Below, piece by piece: positions 11,431-22,750 of a stretch of DNA of 64,000 bases. Made by a program: the position numbers and the translations under genes. Origin of the DNA: Carnegiea gigantea (Eukaryota; Streptophyta; Magnoliopsida; Caryophyllales; Cactaceae); assembly GCA_029747015.1 (NCBI GenBank), contig JAKOGI010000523.1, forward strand, positions 343,001-407,000, in the 5' to 3' direction. Under the pieces are notes generated by a model, which was not told the DNA's origin, searched no databases, and saw nothing but the letters and a program-made list of their open reading frames with translations. Numbering within the stretch: the first letter of the stretch is position 1; the number at the start of each line of letters is the position of its first letter.

Positions 11431-12340
11431 AAGTGAAAAGGGACTCCCCAAATGAGGAGGAAGGCATGAGGTTGACGCCTTTACTATGCTTACAAACAAG
11501 GTTGATGCACTTTTCTAAAAGGTAGATCAACTTCAATCTACTCTTTCTCATGGTGGCACCCCGATGGGTCTATTATATAAACTTGTGTTTGTGAAGTGTG
11601 TGGAATTCAAGGGCATAATAAGAATGAGTCTTATCTTAGCCACTCCATTCAAAATCTCACCATTGAGCAAGCCAATGCGCTCTATAACTTAAATAACAGA
11701 CCACAAAATGGCCCCTATTATAATACCTTCAATCCGTGTTAGGGACACCACCCTAACTTCTCCTACAAAAATCCAAATCCCCCTCCTCACTACTCCTGAT
11801 AAAATCATCCCCACCCTCTCGGTTTTTAATATTGTGCCCCTCAATTTTAACCTCCACCTCAAAAATCCAATTTGGAGAGCATGATGGAGAGGTTCATTCA
11901 AACTCAAAGTAAGACAAATGAGGCTATTGGTGAATCCGTGAGCCAACTCAATGCTAAGTTTGAGAGCTAGTCCACACACCAAAAGGTGATGGACACTCAA
12001 TGAGCTCAAATTGACCAACAAGTGAGCCACTTATCTCAACCTCCCGGGCACCTTTCGGACCAACCAGGGTCCAATTCGAAGGGGCACATGAATGCCATCA
12101 CCTTAAGGAGTGGAAAGCAGCTTGATGAACCATAAGGAACTCAAAGGGAGGTGGATGAAGGGTTGGTCAAAGATAAGGGCACGAAGATGTTGGAAGAAAA
12201 GGATGATTTGGTCCCAGAAAGTGGAGAGCAAGACAAGCTTAAGGAGACCACAAAGCCTAGGCCGGTTGAGCCTTACAGACCACCGGTTCCTTTCCCTTAA
12301 AATCTTGTCAAGGGCAAACTTGAGGCCAAGTTTGGGAAAT
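11431..12340 (+). pseudogene. gag C-terminal region with damaged zinc knuckle (element C)
   Basis: Several frames carry gag-pol linker remains. At 11589-11640 the frame reads VCEVCGIQGHNKNESY, which corresponds to the Athila knuckle C-x2-C-x4-H-x4-C, but the last cysteine is missing. The coiled, Gln/Asn-rich region that follows (EQANALYNLNNRPQNG) is also typical. Around 12110-12310 the frame is rich in Lys/Glu and leads to protease. Many stops. Confidence 0.6.
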
Positions 12341-13026
12341 TTCTCGAGTGCTCGAGAAATTGCAAATCAATATCCCATTCTTGGATGCCATCTTCGAGAT
12401 GCCCTCTTATGCCAAGTTCCTAAAAGAGATGTTCTCCAACAAAAGAAAATCTCAAGAAAATGCCATGGTTTCCCTAACAGAGGAGTGTAGTGTAATCCTC
12501 CAAAACAAACTCCCCCCTAGGCTCAAAGACCTAGGGAGTTTCTCCATTCCTTCTGTCGTGGGAGATATAACCATTAGCCATGCCCCATGTGACCTTGGGG
12601 CAAGTGTAAGCCTTATGCCTCATTCATTATGCAAGAGGCTCTAAGTGGGAGAACTCAAGCCCACCATAATTTCAATCCAACTTGCGGTTCATTCCGTAAA
12701 GTATCCCATTGGAGTTTTAGAGGATATGCCTCTTCAAGCTGGGAAATTTTTCATCCCTTAGGGCTTCGTTTCATGGAAATATAGGAGGATGCTCAAATTC
12801 CTATCATCTCAGGGTGCCCTTTTCTAGCCACGACCAGTGCAATTATTGATGTCAAAAATGGGAGGCTCTCCCTTCAAGTTGGTGAGGAGAAGCTTGAAAT
12901 TAATCTTTCACAAGCTATGGCTTATCCCTCCCTAGAGGATGCGTGCTACCTGGTTGATTTGCTTGAAAAGGTAGTACTTGAGGAGATGGGAATGCCTAGC
13001 CCCCCTCGGACCCGCTTAAGGAGTGC
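12341..13026 (+). pseudogene. aspartic protease of element C
   Basis: The frame from 12348 encodes LEKLQINIPFLDAIFEMPSY, the conserved lead-in found in Athila polyproteins, then KLPPRLKDLGSFSIP and the active-site DLGASVSLMP (12592-12621). A TAA at 12642 and later stops (12762, 12780, 12826) break the remainder (VHSVKYPIGVLEDMP, QAGKFFIP). The protease aspartate itself is intact. Confidence 0.82.
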
Positions 13027-14720
13027 TTGATCGGCATTTGTGGCAATGGGGCTAACCCTGACCCGGATGAAGAAATTGAAATCTATGGCAAGGTCTTCAA
13101 CTTAGCCCAACCATACTTCCCTAGACACGAACCAAGGGAGGTTCTTAATGTGGAGGTTCAATCCTCAAATGAAAACAACAAGGGCAGCCCCGTGTTGGAA
13201 TTGAAGCCTCTACCTTCTCCTCTAAGTTATGAATTTCTTGGTTCCAATCATACCTTTCCCGTCATTATTACGTGAAGCTTAATGGTCTCGAAGTGGACAA
13301 ATTATTGAATGTGCTTCATAAGCATAAAGGGGCCATTGGCCATAGTATTGATGATATTAGCAGAATTAGTCCAACCTTATACATGCATAGAATACATCTT
13401 AATGAGGGTCATAAGCCTTCTAGACAACCTCAAACACACTTAAACCCCAACATGCAAGATGTCGTCAAGAAAGACGTCGTCAAACTACTCAACGTCGGAA
13501 TCATTTACCCTATGTCGGATAGTGAGCGGGTTAGTGAGGTGCAAGTAATCCCGAAAAAAGGCGTATGACCGTTGTCAAGAATGAGAGAGGCGGGTTTATT
13601 TCCACTAGAATAGTGACTGGATGGCGGATATGTATTGACTATAGTAAACTCAATAATGCCACCTAGAAAGAACATTTCTCCCTCCCCTTCATTGACCTAA
13701 TTTTGGAAAGGCTAGCGTGGTATTCCTCCTTTTGTTACTTAGATGGGTATTTAGGTTTCTTCCAAATCCCTATCCATTCGAGCGATCAAGAGAAGACGAC
13801 ATTCACATGCCCTTACGGTATCTTTACATGCCGGAGGATGCTTTTTGGCCTGTGCAATGCCCCGTTACTTTCCAACAGTGCATGCTTGTCATTTTCTCTG
13901 AGTATGTGGAAAACATTATGGTAGTCTTTATTGATGACTTCTCGATCTATGGAGCTACGTTTGTTGTGTGTTTGATAAACTTGGTTAAGGTGCTTCGTAG
14001 ATGCAAAAAAGTCAACTTGGTTTTAAATTGGGAGAAATGCCACTTTATGGTACAAGAGGGGGTTGTTCTTAGGCATGTCATGTCTAATAGGGGTATTGAG
14101 GTGGATAGAGCTAAGGTGGAGATGATTGAGCGGTTGCCACCCCCCACCAATGTTAAAGGGGTGAGGAGTTTCCTTGGTCATGCGGGGTTTTACCATCACT
14201 TTATCAAAGATTTCTCCAAGATTGCCAAACCTCTCACCCAACTCTTAGCCTAAGATACCCCTTTTGTGTTTACTAACTAGTGTCTTGAAGCTTTTAATAG
14301 GATTAAGGAGGCTTTGATATCGGCTCCCATAATCCAACCACCCGATTAGAGTCTACCGTTTAAGTTGATGTGTGATGCTAGTGACTTCGATGTGGGTGTG
14401 GTCTTGGCTCAACGGAGAGACAAAAAGCCATTCGTGAAATACTATGCAAGCAAGACCTCGATGAAGCCCAAGCGAACTACTCCACCTTGAAGAAGGAAAT
14501 GTTGGTGCCGTTGAGAAGTTCTGGCGATATCTTTTTGGGTCTAACGTAATAGTTTACACGATCATTCCGCCATCAAGCACCTAATGGAGAAAAAATATTT
14601 GAAGCTAAGATTAATTAGGCGGGTCCTTCTCCTCCAAGAGTTCGTATTTGAGATTCGGGATGAAAAGGGCACTGAAAATGTGGTAGCAAATCACCTCTCC
14701 TGGTTACCAATTGCTCAAGG
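13027..14720 (+). pseudogene. reverse transcriptase and RNase H of element C
   Basis: Order of visible pieces: LELKPLPSPLSYEFLG (13198), IDDISRISPTLYMHRI, VVKLLNVGIIYPMSDSE then QVIPKKG (13560), YLDGYLGFFQIPIHSSDQEK and FTCPYGIFTCRRMLFGLCNA (13739-13860), VVFIDDFSIYG (13921-13953) with both catalytic aspartates, and GFYHHFIKDFSKIAKPL. RNase H follows with LMCDASDFDVGVVLAQR (14370) and a damaged YSTLKKE segment. Frameshifts occur near 13570, 13860 and 14250, and several stops are present. Confidence 0.85.
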
Positions 14721-16090
14721 AGATGATGGAGAGTGTGGGTTGCCTATCGATGATTCATTCCCGGATGAACATTTGCTTGCTTTAGCTACATCGGATGCTC
14801 AATGGTTTGTAGATGTGGTTAACTACTTGGTGTGTGGCATTCTACCCCCAGACATGAACTCCAACCAAAAGAAGAGGTTTTTCTCCCAAGTCAAGTCCTT
14901 CTTTTGGGAAGACCCATGCCTATACAAGACTTGTGGAGATGGGATTATAAGGTGATGCGTACCCGAAGAAGAGGTGCAATCCATCATCTTGCATTGCCAT
15001 GATCCCCCCTATAGAGACCACCCAAGCATTGACAAAACTGCCGTTAGGATCCCTCAAGCCAGTTTCTTTTGGCCAACCTTTTCAAGGATGTCAATGCATC
15101 CATTCAAGCTTGCGATAGGTGCCAAAGAACTGAAAATTTGACAAGGCAAAACGAGATACCCCTTAACTAAATCCTTGAGGTGGAAGTTTTTGATGTATAA
15201 GGCGTCAATTTCATGGGGCCTTTTCCCTCTTCAAGAGGGAACAAGTATATCTTGGTGGCCGTTGATTACATTTCCAAATGGGTGGAGGATATCGTAAGCC
15301 CTACAAATGATGTGCGAGTGGTCACCAAGTTCTTCAAAATGGTGATTTTCCCTAGGTTTGGTGTTCCAACGGTTTTAATTAGTGATAGGGGGACTCACTT
15401 CATTGAACGAAAATTTGAGGCTATGTTTACCAAATATAGGGTGCATCACAAGAAAGGATTAGGGTATCACCCCCAAACAAGTGGCCAAGTGGAGATCTCA
15501 AGAAGAGAAATCAAGGTCATTTTCGAAAAGATGGTGACTCGCTCAAGAAAAGATTGGTCGGATAAGCTTCACGAAGCGCTTTAGGTCCACCACACCACTT
15601 TCAAGACTCCAATTGGCACAACACCATTTCGACTTGTCTATGATAAACCTTGTCATTTGCCCATTGAAGTGGAGCATAAGGCTTATTGGGCTGTTGAGTG
15701 ACTAAATTTTAACCTTGAGGCCTTGGGAGAGAGGTGGTTATTGCAATTGAATGAACTTGAGGAGTTGAGATTAGATGCTTATGAAAGTTCAAAAGTTTAC
15801 AAAGAGAAAATGAAAAGGTGGTATAAGAAGTGCATCATACAGAGGGAATTCAAGGAGGGCAACTTAGTCTTGCTATTCAACTCCCGCATTAAGCCATTCC
15901 TGATGAAACTCAGCTCCAGGTGGTCCAGGCCTTTCAAAGTTATCAAGGCTTTTCCTCATGGGGCGGTTGAGGTATAGAGCGAGACTTCTGGGTCATTTAA
16001 GGTCAATGGTCAACGACTCAAACATTACGTCACCGGTGACCCAATTGAGGAGAATGTTGTTTACATTTTCCCCAATTCCTCCTCCAATTA
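14721..16090 (+). pseudogene. integrase of element C
   Basis: The frame at about 14985 has the zinc-binding region (ILHCHDPPYRDHPSIDKTA) and a shifted CQRTENL. The core starts [20 protein letters not shown] (15190-15230), where relatives have WGIDFMGPF: the first catalytic aspartate is asparagine (15207-15209). The second (LISDRGTHF) and the glutamate ([11 protein letters not shown]) remain. The C-terminal part contains a GNLVLLFNSRI-type segment and an SRWSRPFKVIKAFPHGAVEV strand (15860-15977), then ends near 16089 with YVTGDPIEENVVYIFPN. Stops at 15196, 15582 and others. Confidence 0.85.
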
Positions 16091-16912
16091 AAAGGCACCC
16101 TACAAGTCGAGCTCATGACCTTAAAAGAGCGCTTGTCGGGGGGTACCGTGGATCTTCCTCTTGGCTTTTGACTCAAATAAGAAGGAAGAGTTACCCCAAA
16201 AAAAAAAATTCACCTTAGTTGAAACTGCCCTGGCGACCGGCAGATCGACGACAACACGACGATCGTCGCCTGGGCCTACAGGAAACTTCAGCAAATTCCA
16301 GAAGCTGCGATGATAGGTCGTCGTGTCTGCCACCTAGCCGAGACTTTCCTTCTTTTCCTTTCCTTTTTCTTTCCTCTTTCTTCATTTCTTCCTCATCTTC
16401 TGCACCCCCATGATTTTTTCTCTCTAGAACCTCTCAAAGCTCCATCACCAATCCCTCAAATCCACCACTCTCCCACTCTACTTTTTACTATTTTCCACCA
16501 TTTTGTTCACTCTTTTTACCTCTACTTGCTTATTCTTCCATTAAAACACCTTCTTTGTCCACCAATCACACAAATCCTCACCACTCAAACCCTAACCCCC
16601 AATCTTCTCTCTCTAAAATCCGGCCACTTCAAGGTATTTTCCGATCGTTCTATTGCCGGATTTTGCTTTCTCATAGTCCAAACTTCCATTTGCATACGAC
16701 ATTGCACATCCACCTCACCACTCTCTCTCTACAAATTTCACCACCATAGAAGTTTAAGGAAAGAGAAAGCTTCACTTTTGAGGTCTTATTGCTCCAATTT
16801 AGTACCCTCTTGCTAGTGGATATCTCCATAGCCCACTTAGATTACTTGGTTTTAGAGTTCTTGAGGTGCTATACGTATTTGGAGTTTGAGGACTTTTGAG
16901 CTTTATTTCATA
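16091..16912 (+). other. spacer between pol and the extra ORF (element C)
   Basis: A GC-rich patch (16225-16320), then about 420 bp very rich in C and T (16330-16760), then a leader to the ATG at 16913. In Athila elements this position precedes the env-like ORF and could hold a promoter or splice signals. The open frames here (for example 16310-16816) are low-complexity Ser/Leu/Pro translations of the pyrimidine tract and are not counted as genes. Confidence 0.5.
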
Positions 16913-18380
16913 ATGGGTAAAAAGACAACCCCCTTCCGGCCTTCATCCTCAGGGACCTCCAAGTGTGCTAAGACGGTCGTCCCCATTTCCACCGCCAATG
17001 TGCCTCCAATTCGGGCCTAAGTGACCCGAGGTAACCCCTCTCCTCCCCACATGCTATAAACAAATATGCATTGAAATTTTTGATCAAGACCAAACTAATC
17101 GTTATGATTCCATTGCTAGTCGACGAATAACTGAGCCTTAGTACATTGACCTTGGTACATTGAAGAGTTTAGGCTTGTTGGAAAGTTTAAATGAATTACT
17201 TGAGGTATCTGGTTGGGTTGATTACATGAACATGACTAAACCGATGTATAAGAGGTTGTGTTGGGAGTTTTTGAGCTCCTTTAAGGTGAATTGGACCACC
17301 CCATACCAAAATCAACCTGTCCATGTCTAATTTTGCCTTTCCAATCGGACCTTTAAGGCCAACCTAGCAGAGTTCGACCTCCGTTTAAGGCTCCCTCGTG
17401 GCAGTGTTTGGACACCTGCCCATGAGAATTTCAATAACCAGTAATTTTGGACGAAAATCACATGTGACAAGCGTACTATGGTGAAGGACAACTCAGGGAG
17501 CTATGTTCCCTATAGTGCTAGTGGTTCTGAGGCCACTTCTATTTGCAACCCCACCCTCCATTACCTTCACCGCCTTAAGGCCAACACCATTTTCACACAC
17601 CATGAGAGCTAAAACAAAGTCTGATTTAGTGAACTTTTTCTCTTGTGGTGTATCCTAAATGATGAAAGTTTTGATACGGGAGCTTTCATTCTCCATTAGT
17701 TGGTCTCTCAAACCTCCTCTCCCAAGTCCCCTATTGCTTGTGGGGGCATCATTTCCGCTATTGCACAACCTTGGGGTTTGGAGCCTCTCATAAGAAAATT
17801 GACTCCATTATTCAATGGGGGACGGCTAGATTTAGCCGGTTGTACTAACACGGAGATGTTCAAAATGGAGGGTGAACGTGTCTTTGTCAACCACCATGGC
17901 CAACTTCTCTTCTAACTCCCCAAGCCCTCTAAAACCACTTGATTCGACCCCTCTGATTGGGTGCATGATGATGATATCGATATGGATACGGATGAGGATG
18001 ACTCTTCACCCCAAGGAGGGTGTGCCGATGAAGGATAGGGAGGTGCCGGATGTTTGGGGTCCGCTCCACCCGAGGAAATACTTGAACCCCCTATGAGTAG
18101 GAGCTATGATACCGCGAGCTCTTCAGGCTTTAATGAAGCCCATTTATACCAATATTTGGATGATCACTTCTTTTGCCTCAACTTAAGGCTCAATGCCATT
18201 GATGAGCATCAGCAACAACACGCTCAAGCCCAGCAAAATTTTCTCCACCGGTAAATGGAGTTTGATAGCCAGCAACAGAACTTGAAACATAATATTTACT
18301 ATGCATATAAGCACCACGGTTGGCCCTACCCTCCACTCGATTGGAGGCCTAGCGGCCCCCCGGCCCCTATTGATGCTTTG
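16913..18380 (+). pseudogene. Athila-type ORF downstream of pol (env-like position), decayed
   Basis: Starts MGKKTTPFRPSSSGTSKCAK at 16913. One frame, with several in-frame stops, keeps the pattern of the ATHILA ORF-1 family: LGLLESLNELLEVSGWVDYM, MYKRLCWEFLSSFKVNW, FDLRLRLPRGSVWTPAHENF, LHYLHRLKANTIFTHHES, SELFLLWCILNDESFDTGAF, CGGIISAIAQPWGL. A Gln/His-rich tail (ex-frame IDEHQQQHAQAQQNFLHR, near 18200) and a Pro-rich end follow. The function of this family is unknown; its place after pol led to the env-like name. I see no signal peptide or convincing membrane segment. Confidence 0.8.
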
Positions 18381-20329
18381 TAAGTTTCCTCCTCCCCCTC
18401 CCCCACCCTTTGCACTCTTTACATGCTTATACATTACGGACAATACATATCCTAAGCATGGGGGTAAGCTTGTAAGCTCATGTGCTAGGGGGATCTTGTG
18501 GTATGAGAGAGTCTCGAAATAGGTTGTCTTATTTTCTTGGGGGGTATTTCTTGGGACCTTGCTTATTTGATTGAGGTGTTGGTGGGTTTAACTTGGTGGT
18601 ATTATTGGTGGTATAATTAAGGTGTTCATATAGGATAGGTAACTTATTGAGCAACATTTTTAAGAATCATTGCACATTTAGGCCCTGCATAAGTAGAGCA
18701 TGTAGTTTACAGCAAGATTCTTCCTTTGCATTGTATATATATATTTGTTTTCTTTTTCTGATCATGAGAAGCAATGTCGAGAAGGGCAGCATTGAGTTTG
18801 TAAGGTGCAACTTTTTACCCTACTCTTCATTTTCTTTCTTATTGATCTCCCATTGCTTAAAAAAAATAAAAAATTTGAAAAAAATTTGAAAAAAAAAAAC
18901 CTTCTATGATGCGAATGCATGGCATAAATTGTTGAATGATTGGCTTGGTTGCACACTTGGGTTGTGACTTTGGTTTTAGTTGTTGGAGCATGGTAGTGTG
19001 AGCTCCTTTAGTAATCGTTTTGCCTTGTGTGCATGCCTTTGCTTTTGAGGCTCTTTTGGTCTTGATTTGGAGTAGTTTAGCTAGAGGTTGACTCATAGGG
19101 TAAATAGTTGTCACCGGAGTGAGTTGACCCATGAGCTTTTGAGCGTTCATGTGACCACTCATCTTTAGTATTTCTTGCTTTGCTTCTTGTGTTGCTCACC
19201 TTTGATTGCAATGCTAGAACTTAGCTTAGTTCCTTTCCAAAACCACATTAGGCAATATGCACCATTTGATATGATTGAGGCATTTCTTGTTATTTAAGCC
19301 ACACAAATGATGTTTAGACCCTTTTGCTCATCCACATTGAGCCTTGTCCATCTTTGTTGTTCCTACACTTATCTCACCCGTGGACGATTTACATTTCTTA
19401 CCCTCATGCCTTTGAGGTTAGTGGAGCAACATTTTTGGCCATTATGGGGCTTGCTTTTGAGTTAGATCATCATTGGGTGTATGTTGTGAAAATGTGTGAT
19501 TGAAAAGGGAAAGGAAGGGAAGCTGGAATGTCCTTAACTAAGTGCTTAGCATCAAGTCCCTTGGTGTGAGCTTGCTCCAAAAAAAGGGGAAAGAAAACAA
19601 GTGAAATGAAAAAAAAAAAAAGAAGGGCAAGCCTTTTTTATGTAAAAAAAAATAGAAAAAAAAAGAGAAAACTTTTGCAAATAAGGTGCTTGGCAAAATG
19701 GTTTTCATTCCAAATCAAATCGACTCCCTTCTTGAGTTGTTCAAAGTGGGTTGAGGGTGTGAAGTTGAGTTTTGTTTCCATGTCCTTATTGTGGAAAGTG
19801 TTCTTGCTTCCTAGCCTAAGGCTATTTAGCTCCACTTATCCTAAAAGATCTTGCCCTTCTCGTCTTTACCCAAGAACCCCATTGCACCTCTTTTCAAAGC
19901 CCTCTAGATCAAAATGTGTGCATTTTTGTCCCGAGTGGTGGAGGATGAGGACTCCTTCAAGCCTATGGTTTTTGCATGGTTGGTTGTGCAATGAGAGTAA
20001 ACATGAATGCATTTAAACAATTAGAGAGGAGAGTACCACTTGACCATAAAGCGAGGCTGTCTCTGGTCTCTTTTGCCCACCATTACCAAACCGCCTCCTT
20101 TCTTACCTTGGGGATCTCATTCAGGCTTGGTATGTGCTTATAAGCAAGGTGATCCTTATGAAGTATCATGTCTATTTTGTTTCCTCACCTCGTCTTTGTC
20201 ACCTCTTCATTGTGTGACCTTGCTAGTTAGTTTGCCTTTATCTCTATGCCTGCCAAGGGTGCTTGAGGGATCGAGTTCTCTATTCGTGCAGCATCAAGCT
20301 AAGCTTGCTTAAGGATAAGCAAGAGTTAA
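18381..20329 (+). other. non-coding 3' internal region of element C
   Basis: About 2 kb between the Athila ORF and the polypurine tract. It contains A-rich tracts at 18860-18900 and 19605-19670 and no credible gene. Such a long tail is normal for Athila elements. Confidence 0.6.
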
Positions 20330-20340
20330 GCATGGGGGGT
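20330..20340 (+). promoter_or_regulatory. polypurine tract of element C
   Basis: GCATGGGGGGT directly precedes the 3' LTR (TGATAAACCC at 20341); the primer for plus-strand DNA synthesis. Confidence 0.8.
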
Positions 20341-21761
20341 TGATAAACCCCATTTTTGACTAAGCTCACATCCCCTTTTTGGTTCATTTTTCCCTAACTC
20401 TTCTTTAATTTAGGGGGATTTGACCATATAATACCTTTTCTAGTGTCGTTGCCTCATTTTAATCCCTTTTCTGACTTTTTGAAGGTAATTTCAGGACATC
20501 AAGGAAGAGGGGCAGCTAAAACCTGGAAAAAGCCAAGGCGAGAGTAAGGATAATCACCCAACGACCTAAGGAGAGCAAGTGAGTAAGGCAAAGATGAAGT
20601 TTCCAAGGCACGATGACCGACGACGGCTATCCCACAGTCAACAGCCTGACTGTCGCTCACCCGCAGGCCTCCAGGAGATGGCGATGGCCGTCCCACAGAC
20701 GACGGCCGTCGCCTTCACGACCAGAAGGCCATCGCCATGTCCCTTGGAGACCCTACTAGGCGATGGCCAGGGTGTTTCCAGGGCAACCCTGTCGTATTTT
20801 CCTAGTTTACTTAGCCTATAAATACCCCTTTTTTCCTAATTACAGGGATGCTAAATTTTTCCTCTTATAAAAGCACTTTAAACACTTTCTAGGCTTAATT
20901 TTTGTGTTAAGAGTGATTAGGTTCTTGGGTTTTTGTTGACTGAAGATCTTTAAGATTTTTATTCTCCATTCCATTAATCTAAGTTTGTTATTCTTTCTCT
21001 CTCTTTTTTCCTCTTTTGTTGGTTTTTTTAAGCTTATTTGGGCATGCTTGTTGTGATTGTTGGGTTGTTGAGATGATGATTAGTGAGTAGTTTCCTCGAC
21101 TTAGGTTAGGGATTACGAGCTAGGATGGCCTAATAAACCTGTTGTGAACTTGTCTTGCCTTAATTTCCAAGTTATTTAGGAGTCTCATTCTCTACCCACC
21201 AAGTGTTCAATGAAATACCCAAAAGGACATTTCGTCCAATACTTGGGATGAACAATCACACCGAGGGGTGGGTATTTGCCCTTTGTGGATAGAAGAAGAG
21301 AGAACAAGTCTTGGGTATGAAAACAACTCAAGGCCTTGTTAGGTGCAAGTTGGTCATATTCAACCTTAACCTTCAAGCCACCATGAAAATAGGTTGGTTT
21401 GGTGATTAAGGTTACCCTTACTCTTAGAAATGAGGTTTGCGCGGTCTTAAACAAGCCAATCACCCCCTTTATGAATCATTTGTCGATTAAGTCGAGTTTA
21501 GGAATTCATACCTAGTATGATTAACTAGCCACTAGCGGCTAATCCTTCGACCTAAGTTCTTCCCCCAATTGAACTTTAGACTACTATTTTGCCTAGCCTT
21601 TGTTTCTTTCACTCTCAAACTTACCCTTGACCTCTATAGATTCAACCTAAACACTAAAGTTAGGTGTCCCAAAGTCTTGTTCTTAGTGGACGACACCCCA
21701 AGTAAGCGGCAATAAGCCGTTCAGTTGACGTGTAAATTTAATACTTGTTTCCAAGCGAACA
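20341..21761 (+). repeat. 3' LTR of gypsy element C
   Basis: 1,421 bp, TGATAAACCCC...AAGCGAACA. It keeps CCTATAAATACCCC (20815-20828), a good TATA-box candidate that the 5' LTR has lost, and the same GC-rich core (20595-20770). It is followed by TAAAG, the presumed target duplication. Confidence 0.9.
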
Positions 21762-22605
21762 TAAAGCTAGGGCTATATTTTACATTGAAGTTAATGGTGA
21801 ATGGGTTTGTAAGAAGTATGATATGATTCATAATCATGAATTTCTTTTGGAAGGTATGGTTTATAAGCTGAGGTCACATAAAAAAGTTGATAAATCTCAT
21901 GTTGATTTTTCCAAAAAATGAGAAGGAATGGTATGAAAGCTCCTTATGCTTATCGGCTTCTAAGAAATGAGGTTGGGGGGTCCCCATTACTTAGGTTTAG
22001 TAAAAGGATGCCTACAATAGTGTTGCAAATGAAATCAAAAGGACTTTAGATGGGGGTGATGCTAATCATTTGATGTCTGCATTAGAAAATAGGTGTGTCA
22101 ATGAGTAAGATTTTGTCTACCAGTTTAAATTGGATGTGGATGATTGTTTGATGAGCTTTTTTTAGAGCAATTGGCAAATGAAATCTGACTATTTGTTGTT
22201 TGTTGATCTCTTTCTATTTGACATGACATATAGAACTAACCATTATGAGATGATATGCACAGTTTTGTTTGATTGAATCATCATGCAAAGAATGTTATGG
22301 TTGGATGTGTGTTTTTTATGAATGAGAAGGTTAAGAGCTTTGTTTTGTTGTTTGAAATATTTTTGGAAGCTATGGATAATGTGCAGCCTAAAACTATGAT
22401 GACAAATCAAGTATTTTCTATGGTAAATGCTAGTGAAAAGTTCTTCCCTTTGGCAAAGTATACGTTGTGTGCTTGGCACATCTTGGAGAATTCAAAAAAG
22501 AATGTTGATCATCTTAGGGTTTTGGGTGGATTTGTTGATAAGTTTGACTATGTTTTGATGAGATGTGATATAGAAGCAGAGTTTAATTTTTGCTGGCGTA
22601 GCTGA
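21762..22605 (+). pseudogene. FAR1-like MULE transposase, middle part (rest of DNA-binding domain and DDE/MULE domain)
   Basis: Resumes directly after element C with RAIFYIEVNGEWVCKKYDMI then HNHEF, the end of the FAR1 zinc finger (H-N-H ligands). A decayed linker follows, then the MULE transposase domain: FVYQFKLDVDD (22113), DLFLFDMTYRTNHYEMIC (22205-22260) with the first catalytic aspartate, NHHAKNVMVGCVFFMNEK (22276), KTMMTNQVFSMV and LCAWHILENSKKNV (22465). The second catalytic aspartate (TDQ in relatives) is asparagine at 22405-22407. Stops at about 22110, 22166 and 22276 and two frame shifts break it. Confidence 0.85.
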
Positions 22606-22750
22606 GCCCCTTCTACTACTGTTTTCATTATCTTCTCACCAAGGTTGCATGTTCTGCTCACTAATGTATTACTTTTTGCTCACTATTGTACCTATGCTAG
22701 GCTAGTTGAAGAGTGTATATGTGTTGAAATGCTTGGTTAGTTAGATTGTA
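22606..22750 (+). other. probable intron of the transposase gene with two GCTCACTA motifs
   Basis: Protein similarity stops at about 22600 and resumes at about 22770. Between them are GCTCACTAATG (22656) and GCTCACTATTG (22678). Splice sites could not be fixed. Confidence 0.5.

Larger units (their letters stand above)
9058..21761 (+). mobile_element. Athila-type Ty3/gypsy element C, complete in structure, coding regions decayed
   Basis: A 12,704-bp element with two LTRs (9058-10510 and 20341-21761) that begin TGATAAACCC and end GCGA(G/A)CA, a tRNA-Asp-like primer site, gag, protease, RT, RNase H, integrase, an Athila-type extra ORF after pol, and a polypurine tract. The two LTR starts differ at roughly one base in eight over the first 250 bp by eye, so the insertion is old. 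Flanking bases are GGAAG and TAAAG, a five-base target duplication with two differences. Removing the element and one flank rejoins the FAR1 frame, which supports the boundaries. Confidence 0.92.

Noticed and set aside
16310..16816. 168-codon frame in element C
   Set aside because: A translation of a pyrimidine tract (Ser/Leu/Pro/Phe only), without motifs, overlapping other frames of the same kind.
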